This document shows, in pieces, positions 55,731 through 62,969 of a DNA stretch of 64,000 bases. Within the stretch, counting starts at the first letter, position 1. Each line of letters begins with the position of its first letter. Made by a program: the position numbers and the translations under genes. This DNA is from Pontibacter sp. HSC-36F09 (lineage in GTDB: Bacteria; Bacteroidota; Bacteroidia; Cytophagales; Hymenobacteraceae), in the NCBI RefSeq assembly GCF_024171605.1, contig NZ_JALKAA010000003.1, forward strand, positions 186,001 to 250,000. The letters are read 5' to 3'. The notes under the pieces were generated by a model. The model worked only from the letters and a program-made list of their open reading frames with translations, ran no database searches and was not told the origin of the DNA.

Positions 55731-56363
55731 CTACATAAGTGTCAGGTTCTGTAAAATTTGCTGGGCAACCTTGCTGTTTTTGCGGTACAGGATTCTGAAA
55801 AACCGGCCCTGATGCGAGAAGTAGATCACCTGGTGGGTTCCGCTTCCGAGCCCGGTATTGGTCGTAAGTTGCTCCATTCCCTTCTTCGTCATAAAGGGCT
55901 CCCCAGTATTTACGTCTACCTCCAGTCCGTACGTGATAAGCCTTTTCTCGACATCAAAGCTAAATGCCTTATTTCCCTTAAAGTCGGTGAAGGTGCCATT
56001 GGAGTATTTGCCTAAGGTTGTGTTTTTCCGGGCCGCTTCGTAGGTCTGATGCCCGAAATCTGCTGTTGGTAGGTATGTAGTGTCGTGCAAACGGAGCTCT
56101 TTTTTGAGCATAGTCAGCGAAAAGTGCTTTGCCGTGATCAGTTGAATAGTGGAATCGGGAGGCAGGTAGCTAAGGGGGTGTAGCGGTTGCGAAGTGTCGA
56201 GTTTCAGGCTCCTGGAGGTATACGCTGTGTAGCCTACTTTTTTCGGGAAATGTATTTCGATACCGAAATAGGCGTTGCTATACCCTATACCATCGTTTGG
56301 CTGCCCTGCCGCAGGAACAAGCGCATAGCTTAATCCTAGAAATAGTAACAGTGTTTTTACCAT
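55731..56363 (-). CDS. Exported hypothetical protein
   Basis: 210 residues with a signal peptide ending near VPAAGQ (about 21). The mature part is beta-rich (YFGIEIHFPKKVGYTAYTSRS, KAFSFDVEKRLITYGLEVDV), without cysteines in conserved positions or catalytic motifs. It is probably periplasmic. The upstream gap to mazF is about 110 bases. I recognise no family. Confidence 0.65.
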   Translation of the reverse strand: MVKTLLLFLGLSYALVPAAGQPNDGIGYSNAYFGIEIHFPKKVGYTAYTSRSLKLDTSQPLHPLSYLPPDSTIQLITAKHFSLTMLKKELRLHDTTYLPTADFGHQTYEAARKNTTLGKYSNGTFTDFKGNKAFSFDVEKRLITYGLEVDVNTGEPFMTKKGMEQLTTNTGLGSGTHQVIYFSHQGRFFRILYRKNSKVAQQILQNLTLM

Positions 56364-56476
56364 TTGGGGAGGGAAGCGTGTGGGTGGGATATTTATTGTT
56401 TAACGGGTTTATGCAGCCGAAATCAGCAGCTTAGCGAGGGATTACGGATACACCGGGTTACCTATCGTCGTTTTTA

Positions 56477-56800
56477 TTAGTCCACGAAGGTTTCTTTTAT
56501 TACACTTTTACAGGAAGCTATTTCTGAGAGGTTCAGGCTTCCTAACACTTTAACAATGCGGACTTTGTCAATAGTCCTTATTTGGTCAATTATTACCCAC
56601 CCGACTTGATTGTTGTGCTTCACTTTCACACGAGTAGGATAGCTACGGCTCTTGGTGGTCATCGGTGCGATAACCACTGTTCTTAGGTTATGATTAATCT
56701 CATCGGGGGATAACACTACACATGGCCTTGTTTTCTGTATTTCACTTCCTACAGTAGGATCCAGATTCACCAAGACTATCTCATACTGGCTTATTTCCAT
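56477..56800 (-). CDS. mazF: MazF/PemK-family toxin
   Basis: 107-residue PemK-like ribonuclease toxin. The opening YEIVLVNLDPTVGSEIQKTRPCVVLSPDEIN and the later VIAPMTTKSR and GWVIIDQIRTIDKVRI are the MazF core, with Arg and Thr residues that bind RNA. It overlaps the 3' end of mazE by 10 bases and is therefore coupled to it. It is likely an endoribonuclease; the cut sequence cannot be told. It stands at the end of a cassette-like block. Confidence 0.93.
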   Translation of the reverse strand: MEISQYEIVLVNLDPTVGSEIQKTRPCVVLSPDEINHNLRTVVIAPMTTKSRSYPTRVKVKHNNQVGWVIIDQIRTIDKVRIVKVLGSLNLSEIASCKSVIKETFVD

Positions 56801-57036
56801 TCGTCAAAGCTTTCATCTCCCAACACATCATTCAGTAAAAGCTGGTCATCACCGTTCTCATGCATTTTCCTGAAGGCCTTATCCCAGTCTTTCCTTGGAT
56901 GCTCAACTGGCTTTAAAATGATCTGACCCTTTTCCAGTATTAGCTCAACTTTATCCTTTATGTTATACCTATCCAGAATGGACTTAGTAAGCCGTAATCC
57001 CTTGGAATTCCCTATTTGAATGATTGATACTTCCAT
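56791..57036 (-). CDS. mazE: MazE-family antitoxin
   Basis: 81-residue AbrB/MazE-like antitoxin. The N-terminal swapped-hairpin DNA-binding domain (VSIIQIGNSKGLRLTKSILDRYNIKDKVELILEKGQIILKPV, about 3-46) is followed by an acidic, flexible tail (NDVLGDESFDEWK) that would wrap the toxin. It probably autoregulates: a 27-base palindrome and a complete Bacteroidota promoter lie just upstream (57049-57089). Confidence 0.92.
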   Translation of the reverse strand: MEVSIIQIGNSKGLRLTKSILDRYNIKDKVELILEKGQIILKPVEHPRKDWDKAFRKMHENGDDQLLLNDVLGDESFDEWK

Positions 57037-57048
57037 AGCACTCTTATC

Positions 57049-57075
57049 TTATGTAATTACAAAGTTATTACATAA
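57049..57075. promoter_or_regulatory. Palindromic operator of mazEF
   Basis: TTATGTAAT, nine bases, ATTACATAA: perfect nine-base arms overlapping the -7 box of the mazEF promoter. This is a typical place for MazE/MazEF autorepression. Binding is inferred. Confidence 0.7.
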
Positions 57076-57089
57076 ACGCGAAATTACAA
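57060..57089 (-). promoter_or_regulatory. Canonical promoter of mazEF
   Basis: On the minus strand TTG (57089-57087), 19 bases, then TAACTTTG (57067-57060), the exact Bacteroidota -33/-7 spacing. The start codon is about 24 bases further on. Confidence 0.85.
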
Positions 57090-57115
57090 GACAAAGTTCT
57101 ATAGGTTACTATGAT

Positions 57116-57167
57116 TGGTAACGGTTGGGCTAAAACACGCCTTGGTGTGACTTAGCTTGGGTTAGGC
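57116..57167 (-). repeat. attC-like site B (between the small hypothetical gene and mazE)
   Basis: The minus strand begins with the inverse-core GCCTAAC overlapping the stop codon of the gene at 57167. It then has GCTAA/TTAGC and ACAC/GTGT inverted arms and ends with a degenerate core GTTACCA. The placement at a stop codon is characteristic of integron cassettes. The weak right core lowers confidence. Confidence 0.5.
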
Positions 57168-57637
57168 TATGTGGTTTTTACTTCTTCAAAAGGTATTACA
57201 TTGCTACCCGACTTATAAATATTAAGCATGTTTGTTTCCCTGTCGCAGTTAAAGTAGGTAAACCAACTGTACTTCTTCTCTACTATAAAGAAGTCTGACC
57301 TGGACTTGCTAGCTATTTCTAATATAACGGAAGGCTTAGAGTCATAAACCATAAGCTTTGTAGTTGGCTCCTGCCCCAATGGAAGAACAATCCAATAGTT
57401 CTGACTTTTGTTAAGCTTTTCTATAAGCTCCTGCACTTCGCTAAGAGATGCTTCTATAACTAGCTCTTTGTTTTTTATTCTGTCAGCCCAATTACGAAAG
57501 GAATAACTATCTTTTTCCTTTAGCACAAATCTGTTTTCAATGTTCTTGAGTATTTCAGGCCAGTCAGAGAAAGGCACTCTGAAATCAGAGGATGAGTGCT
57601 GCTTCTTGAATATGTCAATTTTTTCTTCCCAGAACAT
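57167..57637 (-). CDS. Small hypothetical protein in cassette-like block
   Basis: 156 residues from ATG 57637 (MFWEEKIDIFKKQH). A longer in-frame reading reaches 57769, but that part is encoded by the attC-like site and the end of the IS element, so I reject it. The protein has a helical first half and a strand-rich second half (YWIVLPLGQEPTTKLMVYDS ... DFFIVEKKYSWFTYF). It has no signal peptide. I do not recognise a family with certainty; it could be an immunity-type or other accessory protein. AT-rich. Confidence 0.7.
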   Translation of the reverse strand: MFWEEKIDIFKKQHSSSDFRVPFSDWPEILKNIENRFVLKEKDSYSFRNWADRIKNKELVIEASLSEVQELIEKLNKSQNYWIVLPLGQEPTTKLMVYDSKPSVILEIASKSRSDFFIVEKKYSWFTYFNCDRETNMLNIYKSGSNVIPFEEVKTT

Positions 57638-57654
57638 TTTATGATTTCTATAAA

Positions 57655-57719
57655 GCCTAACGTTACTCGTACAGCCGATGGGCGAGGCGTAGCCAAGCCT
57701 GAGGGCTGAACCTTGTGCT
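57655..57719 (-). repeat. attC-like site A, right half (split by IS)
   Basis: The minus strand ends with AACGTTAGGC (simple-site core GTTRRRY as GTTAGGC at 57661-57655). The nested arms CAGCC/GGCTG and AGGC/GCCT lie inside. The remaining part, ACCTAAC, is on the other side of the IS at 59367-59373. Confidence 0.6.
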
Positions 57720-59357
57720 TGTTGCACAACTGGTTGAATATAATCGTAAAAAGAGATAGTACCAAACAAGTGGCAGGATGCAGGGCAGGAAAACTTTCGA
57801 GGACGAGCGGGAGCTGCGCTTCTCGCTCTCGGCGCACGTGCCGGAGCACAACTTCTACCGGCGGCTCAAGGACAGGCTGGACCTTGAGTTTCTCTACGAG
57901 CTGACGGCTCCCTATTACGGCCGCTGCGGCCAGCAGTCAATCGACCCGGTCGTCTTCTTCAAGCTCTGCCTGGTGGCGCACCTGGAGAACATCTCCTCGG
58001 ACCGCAAGCTGATCGAGCACTGCAGCCTGCGGCTGGACCTGCTCTACTTCCTGGACTACCAACTGGACGAGCCGCTGCCCTGGCACTCGACCCTCTCGCG
58101 CACCCGCCAGCTCTTGCCAAACAGCCTCTTCGAGGAAGTCTTCACCCGCGTGCTTTCGCTGTGCGCAGACGCCGGTATGGTGGCAGGCCATACCCAGGTC
58201 ATCGATTCGGCTTTGGTCAAAGCCAACGCCTCGATGGGCTCTCTGGAGCTGAAGGTGCCCCAGGAGCAGCTGGAGGCCCGCCTCCGGCAGGTCCGGGTCT
58301 TCAGCAGCGCTGACCGTCCTGCCCGGCAAGACAAGGCCCCGCCAGGACAGCGAACCGTCACGGCCAGCCGAGAGGAGCTACTTGAGATACGGGCCCGCAA
58401 CCGCAAGTGGCAGGCCGGGCAGGACCTCTACCCCGGCGCCCACAACAAGGGCGCCAAGTACACCTCCAACAAGACGCACTACTCTCCGGTGGATCCGGAC
58501 GCCCGCATCGCTGTCAAACCGGGCAAGGCCCGCAAGCTCTGCTACCTGCTGCAGCTTTCGGTCGACACGCACCGCCACGTGATCACGCACGCGCAAGCGG
58601 ATCACGCCGACCGCAAAGACAGCATCTGCCTGCCCGGCATCGTCAGGCACCTCAACAAGAGGATGCACCAGCTGGGCTTTGGCTGTACGGCCCTGCTGGC
58701 CGACACGGGCTACTGCTCGGGGGAGAACTACGCGATGCTGGAGCGAGCGGGCATTAGGGCCTTCATCCCGCCCCACGGCACCTATGTGGGCGGGCCCGAG
58801 GGCTTCACCTATCACAAAGAAGACGACTACTGGCTGTGCCCCGAGGGCAAGCGGGCCACCTTCCGCAAGGAAATCGTCAACGCCAAACGCAACAACGTCC
58901 GCTCCAGGCTCTACCTGACCACGCGCCGAGACTGCAAGGGCTGCCCCCGCAAGGAGAGCTGCCTCGGCAAGCAGCACGAGAAGAAAGTCAGCATCACCTC
59001 CTTCCGCGACGAGTACGAGCGGGCCATCGCCCGCGTCCAGAGCCGCTGGGGCCGGCGCATGAAGCGGCTCCGGCAGGCCACTGTCGAGCCGGTGCTGGGC
59101 ACGCTGCTCGACTTTCTGGCCATGCGCCGGGTCAACACCCGGGGACTGGAGCTGGCCCACAAGAACATGCTGGTGGCGGCCGCAGCCTACAACCTGCAGA
59201 AACTGCTGCGCTACACCCCAAAAGGAAGCCAGGTGGCCGTCATGGCACTGCCTAGACTGGAGCAGCAGCTACTTTTTTTGTTGATTTTTGCGGACTGGCA
59301 AGGAAGATTGCCAGGAAAAGGAATAGGAATCAGAAGTTACTGCTGAGTTGTGCAACA
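57720..59357. mobile_element. IS1182-family insertion sequence
   Basis: 1638-base element bounded by 12-base perfect inverted repeats, TGTTGCACAACT at 57720-57731 and its complement at 59346-59357. A three-base GCT flanks both sides and may be the target duplication. It carries one transposase gene. It is clearly more GC-rich than its AT-rich surroundings and has no copy of the window-wide AGGTATA motif, consistent with recent arrival. It sits inside an attC-like site. Confidence 0.9.
57778..59346 (+). CDS. IS1182-family transposase
   Basis: 522 residues. The N-terminal region (PVVFFKLCLVAHLENISSDR) matches the DUF772-type part. DDE residues are Asp143 in VIDSALVKA, Asp309 in LLADTGYCSG and Glu437 in ATVEPVLGTLL. 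A zinc-ribbon-like set CKGCPRKESCLG is present at about 398-409. The gene is complete, without frameshift, so it may be active. The stop is inside the right inverted repeat (59346). Confidence 0.93.
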   Translation: MQGRKTFEDERELRFSLSAHVPEHNFYRRLKDRLDLEFLYELTAPYYGRCGQQSIDPVVFFKLCLVAHLENISSDRKLIEHCSLRLDLLYFLDYQLDEPLPWHSTLSRTRQLLPNSLFEEVFTRVLSLCADAGMVAGHTQVIDSALVKANASMGSLELKVPQEQLEARLRQVRVFSSADRPARQDKAPPGQRTVTASREELLEIRARNRKWQAGQDLYPGAHNKGAKYTSNKTHYSPVDPDARIAVKPGKARKLCYLLQLSVDTHRHVITHAQADHADRKDSICLPGIVRHLNKRMHQLGFGCTALLADTGYCSGENYAMLERAGIRAFIPPHGTYVGGPEGFTYHKEDDYWLCPEGKRATFRKEIVNAKRNNVRSRLYLTTRRDCKGCPRKESCLGKQHEKKVSITSFRDEYERAIARVQSRWGRRMKRLRQATVEPVLGTLLDFLAMRRVNTRGLELAHKNMLVAAAAYNLQKLLRYTPKGSQVAVMALPRLEQQLLFLLIFADWQGRLPGKGIGIRSYC

Positions 59358-59373
59358 GCTACCCTTGTTAGGT
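59358..59373 (-). repeat. attC-like site A, left half (split by IS)
   Basis: The minus strand reads ACCTAAC (inverse-core RYYYAAC) followed by AAGGGTAGC up to the IS boundary. Joined to 57719-57655, the site would be about 78 bases with complementary cores. Confidence 0.6.
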
Positions 59374-59394
59374 GTAGAAGTTTTTAATACTGTG

Positions 59395-59871
59395 TCAGCG
59401 CTTTGCCTGCTTGGGATATTCTACAGCTACTTTGCTATTGTTTCTTTGATTCACCAGCCTTTCAGTATCAGTTACATTATAGATGAACACACTGTTGTCA
59501 TAATCCCCTGCTATACTGTCATGCCATTTGATAAAATCAGCATTTTCTTTGTATTCGAACAGGTATAAACCAGGGCTATTCCCAATTTGTTCAAAGTAGT
59601 CATACATCTCCACAAATCTTACTTTTCTTCCCTTTTCGAATACTAAATATGCGTTCATAATTCCATCAAAGCCTGCATACTCTGCTCTGATATACTCATC
59701 AGGGAGAGCGCTACTGTTCTCGTTATACCTGCCATAGTAAAAGTAGCTTTCAGCGTCTCTATTAACTCGCGTAATTACAGTACCATCGTACTCATAGTAT
59801 ATGAACTCCCTTTTTTCACAGGAGCTAAGTGCCATCAAGACAAATAAAATGATGAGGCAATTAATTTTCAT
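59395..59871 (-). CDS. Lipoprotein in cassette-like block
   Basis: 158 residues; the signal peptide ends with lipobox LSSC (Cys about 18). The mature sequence is beta-rich and polar (YYEYDGTVITRVNRDAESYFYYGRYNENS). I recognise no family. It is AT-rich and placed immediately after an ACCTAAC-type repeat on its promoter side (59900-59906) and before attC-like site A on its 3' side, as expected for a single-gene cassette. Confidence 0.72.
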   Translation of the reverse strand: MKINCLIILFVLMALSSCEKREFIYYEYDGTVITRVNRDAESYFYYGRYNENSSALPDEYIRAEYAGFDGIMNAYLVFEKGRKVRFVEMYDYFEQIGNSPGLYLFEYKENADFIKWHDSIAGDYDNSVFIYNVTDTERLVNQRNNSKVAVEYPKQAKR

Positions 59872-59899
59872 TTGAAGTTGATTCTATACTTCATTTTAC

Positions 59900-59965
59900 A
59901 CCTAACTACTGTATAAACGTTACTATGACGTTTATCTGCACTATGTGCGGTGTTGCTAGCTTCTA
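59900..59965 (-). repeat. attC-like site C (upstream of the lipoprotein)
   Basis: The minus strand ends with GTTAGGT (59906-59900) followed by the lipoprotein start 29 bases later. It contains perfect arms ATAAACGT/ACGTTTAT and GCAC/GTGC. The left core is imperfect (AGCAAC). It is offered as a third site of the same type. Confidence 0.45.
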
Positions 59966-60234
59966 ATCAAAATCGTCCTGGTCTGCCAGAAACTGGCTTA
60001 TAAGCCTTCTTGAGCTATTATATCTTATTTATTCAATATAGAAACTCTTTCTGAAATCACATCATTTTTTAGATGAAATATTTCCTGTCAGAGCTATTGA
60101 GGGGATTTCGGACTATATTTTGATCTACGCTTTACTTAGCGTGCTCTACCAATGAAAAGAATTGTGCATTTCTAATATGTATGAAGGTATAGGAAGCGTA
60201 ATATATTGAGTAATTGTAGCGTATAAGAGTTCGG

Positions 60235-60276
60235 TTAAGTGTGTATAATCGGGTATATCCGTTTATACACACTTAA
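60235..60276. repeat. Perfect 14-base inverted repeat
   Basis: TTAAGTGTGTATAA at 60235-60248 pairs with TTATACACACTTAA at 60263-60276, and the 14-base loop has a further CGG/CCG pair. There is no U-tract, so it is not a plain terminator. Its function is unknown. Confidence 0.75.
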
Positions 60277-60385
60277 TATGCTTGATTTTAAAGTAGTTAG
60301 TTTTTAAAGAGGCTCAAACTTAGTAAGTGTTTGATCAATAAGGCTATAAATTGTATTTATCCGCAACCGCTCTCCGGCAAACAAC

Positions 60386-60417
60386 AAAAAAAAGCCGCTC
60401 TTCAACAGAGCGGCTTT
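60386..60417 (-). terminator. Intrinsic terminator after menB
   Basis: AAAGCCGCTC / GAGCGGCTTT stem with a T8 run on the minus strand, 28 bases past the stop of menB at 60445. Confidence 0.93.
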
Positions 60418-60444
60418 CATATTTCTATACCTTATGGCTATACC

Positions 60445-61287
60445 TTACGGAATCCACTTAATATCCGAGAAGTCCGGCTTGCGCTTCTCCAGGAATGCGT
60501 TGCGACCTTCTTTGGCTTCGTCGGTCATGTAAGCGAGGCGGGTGGCTTCGCCGGCGAACACCTGCTGACCTACCATGCCGTCGTCGGTGAGGTTGAAGGC
60601 AAACTTAAGCATCTTGATCGAAGTAGGGGACTTGGCGAGAATTTCCTGCGCCCACTGGTAAGCCGTATCTTCCAATTCTTCGTGCGGAATCACGGCGTTC
60701 ACCATGCCCATGTCGTAAGCATCCTGCGCAGAGTAGTTGCGGCCCAGGAAGAAGATCTCACGGGCGCGTTTCTGCCCTACCATTTTGGCCAGGTAAGCCG
60801 AACCATAACCACCGTCGAAGCTGGTTACGTCGGCATCCGTTTGCTTGAAGATCGCGTGCTCTTTGCTGGCCAGCGTGAGGTCGCATACCACGTGCAGCGA
60901 GTGTCCGCCACCAACGGCCCAACCCGGCACCACCGCAATCACCACTTTCGGCATAAAACGGATCAGGCGCTGCACCTCCAGGATGTTCAGGCGCGGCATG
61001 CCGGCATCGTCCACGTAGCCCTGGTGACCGCGTGCATTCTGGTCGCCGCCGCTGCAGAAGGAGTAAACCCCGTCCTTGGTAGAAGGTCCTTCAGCTGAGA
61101 ACAGCACCACGCCAATGGAAGTGTCTTCACGGGCATCCAGGAAAGCCTCGAACAGTTCGCCCACAGTTTTCGGGCGGAAGGCGTTGCGCACGTTTGGCCG
61201 GTTAAAGGCGATGCGGGCCACGCCATTGCATTTCTTGTAGGTAATGTCTTCGTATTCTTTAACTGTTACCCAGTTTGCTTTGCTCAT
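60445..61287 (-). CDS. menB: 1,4-dihydroxy-2-naphthoyl-CoA synthase
   Basis: 280-residue crotonase-fold enzyme closing the naphthoquinone ring in menaquinone synthesis. The oxyanion-hole loop is FCSGGDQNARGHQGY (about 78-92), and GWAVGGGHSLHVVCDLTLAS (about 124-143) holds the second. The length and MenB-type region TDADVTSFDGGYGSAYLAKMVG support the call. A -7-like TAATTTTA is 18 bases upstream of the start (61305-61312) with TTG 20 bases further, one base off the ideal spacing. It stands away from menF, menD and menE. Confidence 0.95.
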   Translation of the reverse strand: MSKANWVTVKEYEDITYKKCNGVARIAFNRPNVRNAFRPKTVGELFEAFLDAREDTSIGVVLFSAEGPSTKDGVYSFCSGGDQNARGHQGYVDDAGMPRLNILEVQRLIRFMPKVVIAVVPGWAVGGGHSLHVVCDLTLASKEHAIFKQTDADVTSFDGGYGSAYLAKMVGQKRAREIFFLGRNYSAQDAYDMGMVNAVIPHEELEDTAYQWAQEILAKSPTSIKMLKFAFNLTDDGMVGQQVFAGEATRLAYMTDEAKEGRNAFLEKRKPDFSDIKWIP

Positions 61288-61352
61288 ATCGTCAGATTTT
61301 TATGTAAAATTATCGCATTTTCAGCTCTACAGCAAACTTTGCCACCAGGGGT

Positions 61353-62186
61353 CTATTTGTGTGCACTATAAGACAGGGCTTTTCTGGTAAATTTTACGAC
61401 ATGCGGAAAATTCAGGGTATACTGGTCGCTTGCGGGTTCATGCTTATACGCTGTACCAAAAATGTGGAGCATCCTGTTGTATTTCTGCTGCATTTCCTCA
61501 CTGCTCGCATGCAGTTCCACCACGAGCTGCTGTATATCGTTCAAGCGGCCCGATTCGCTCAAGTCGCTTAAAAGTTTAAATTCTGCGCCTTCGATATCCA
61601 CTTTCACAAAATCGACGACCCTGTTTTCAGGCAACAATCCCGATAGTCTGTAGGCCGGCAGGCGCTGCTTTGTACCCTTGGCAATAGATGGATTCAGGGA
61701 GCCATTTAATCCGGCAGTGGCGGCAGGTATGTAAAAGTCTACTTCACCGTCGGTATCCGATAACACGTAGTTAAACAAACGCACACCCTTCAGTTTATTA
61801 GCGGCTACATTTTGCTGCAGCAGGGCAAAGGCATCAGGATTTGCTTCATAAGCCCATACCTCGCTATCGGGATATAACTGCTTAAAATACAGCACCGCCA
61901 TACCTATGTTTGCACCACAGTCTACAATAAATGGTTGAGTCGATGTGCTCTCGAAACGGTATACCTGTTTGATGAAAATATCGGTGTAGAGTTCTGTCAG
62001 AGTCGCGTAGCTATACCCAGATACCGTAAAGCCTTCCAGTTGCAGTTGAATGGGGCCATCAGTTTTTTTGCTGAACTTGGCCTGAGCGTAAATGCGCAGG
62101 AGCGTCAGGAAGGTGCTCATACGACTTGCCCGTTGTGTGTTCTGCCGGCTGAAGGCAAGCTTCCATAACCTGAAAAATGTCAGCAT
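61353..62186 (-). CDS. FkbM-family methyltransferase
   Basis: 277 residues from ATG 62186 (MLTFFRLWKLAF). Starts at 62216 (MAGRSV) or a GTG at 62231 are possible. The SAM-binding region is PFIVDCGANIGMAVLYFKQLYPDSEVWAYEANPDAF (about 85-120) and the FkbM box is RVVDFVKVDIEGAEFKLL (about 195-212). Such enzymes methylate sugars or other hydroxyls, often in glycan synthesis. No glycosyltransferase is adjacent, so the substrate is unknown. An exact -33/-7 promoter is at 62267-62296. Confidence 0.87.
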   Translation of the reverse strand: MLTFFRLWKLAFSRQNTQRASRMSTFLTLLRIYAQAKFSKKTDGPIQLQLEGFTVSGYSYATLTELYTDIFIKQVYRFESTSTQPFIVDCGANIGMAVLYFKQLYPDSEVWAYEANPDAFALLQQNVAANKLKGVRLFNYVLSDTDGEVDFYIPAATAGLNGSLNPSIAKGTKQRLPAYRLSGLLPENRVVDFVKVDIEGAEFKLLSDLSESGRLNDIQQLVVELHASSEEMQQKYNRMLHIFGTAYKHEPASDQYTLNFPHVVKFTRKALSYSAHK

Positions 62187-62266
62187 ACGATATGGATTAA
62201 CAGAGCGACCGGCCATGCCTATACCTGACACAAATGCTCCTGTTCTGCAAGGTACGGTTTCTTCTA

Positions 62267-62296
62267 CAAATGTATGGCTTGCTAAAGTTGCAGCAA
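62267..62296 (-). promoter_or_regulatory. Canonical promoter of the FkbM gene
   Basis: On the minus strand TTG (62296-62294), 19 bases, then TACATTTG (62274-62267). Exact consensus spacing. Confidence 0.75.
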
Positions 62297-62318
62297 ACCG
62301 ACAATTTGTCGGCTGCTA

Positions 62319-62326
62319 TACCTTTG
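62319..62326 (+). promoter_or_regulatory. -7 element for hslV
   Basis: TACCTTTG overlaps a TATACCT motif copy, with a CCGACA/TGTCGG hairpin at 62298-62312 just before it. It lies 83 bases before the hslV start. No TTG at the ideal distance. Confidence 0.45.
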
Positions 62327-62409
62327 GCTTTTTGTTTGCAGATGCACTGGCTATAGCACAAGCATTTTAAGGTATAACCGTATACCTTCACATAAACCAA
62401 AACACAGCA

Positions 62410-62952
62410 ATGGCAAAAATAAGATCGACTACAGTAGTAGGTATATACCACAACGGAGAAGTATGCGTGGGTGCCGACGGACAGGCCACCATGGACAAGC
62501 ACATCGCCAAGAGCAACGTCAAAAAGATTCGCAAGCTGCTCGACGGCAAGATCGTGACGGGCTTTGCCGGCTCCACGGCCGATGCCTTCACCCTGCTGGA
62601 GCGCTTCGAAGAGAAGCTGAACACCTACCAGAGCAACATGAAGCGTGCCGCTATTGAACTGGCCAAAGACTGGCGCAAAGACCAGTACCTGCGCAAGCTC
62701 GAGGCCATGATGGTGGTGGCAAACAAAGAGGAACTGCTCATTATTTCCGGAACCGGCGATGTGCTGGAGCCAGACAACCAGATCGCCGCCATCGGCTCGG
62801 GCAGTATGTTTGCCCACGCGGCGGCATTAGCTTTGAAGAAACACGCGCCGCACCTGACGGCAGAAGAAATGGTACGCGAAAGTCTTAATATCGCCGCCGA
62901 TATCTGCATCTACACCAACCATAACCTCATCATCGAGAAACCGGCCAAGTAA
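62410..62952 (+). CDS. hslV: ATP-dependent protease peptidase subunit HslV
   Basis: 180-residue proteasome-like threonine protease of the HslUV complex. After a short propeptide MAKIRS the catalytic Thr7 begins TTVVGIYHNGEVCVGADGQATM, matching the HslV N-terminus. GFAGSTADAFTLLERFEEKL and IGSGSMFAHAAALAL are further conserved parts. HslU is not in this window, so the partner gene is elsewhere. It is 17 bases before the Crp-family gene, possibly cotranscribed. An inverted pair of the AGGTATA motif lies at 62369-62388. Confidence 0.95.
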   Translation: MAKIRSTTVVGIYHNGEVCVGADGQATMDKHIAKSNVKKIRKLLDGKIVTGFAGSTADAFTLLERFEEKLNTYQSNMKRAAIELAKDWRKDQYLRKLEAMMVVANKEELLIISGTGDVLEPDNQIAAIGSGSMFAHAAALALKKHAPHLTAEEMVRESLNIAADICIYTNHNLIIEKPAK

Positions 62953-62969
62953 CCTCAGGTATAGCGCAC

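Larger units (their letters stand above)
59872..60444. other. AT-rich gap before menB
   Basis: 573 bases with attC-like site C, a 14-base-pair perfect hairpin at 60235-60276 and the menB terminator. No gene supported. Confidence 0.6.

Noticed and set aside
56404..56480. Fourth attC-like site after mazF
   Set aside because: It has a GTTAAAC core on the minus strand, but no matching inverse core or convincing arms.
57638..57769. Upstream extension of the small hypothetical gene into the IS
   Set aside because: The extra 44 codons come from the attC-like site and the IS inverted repeat.
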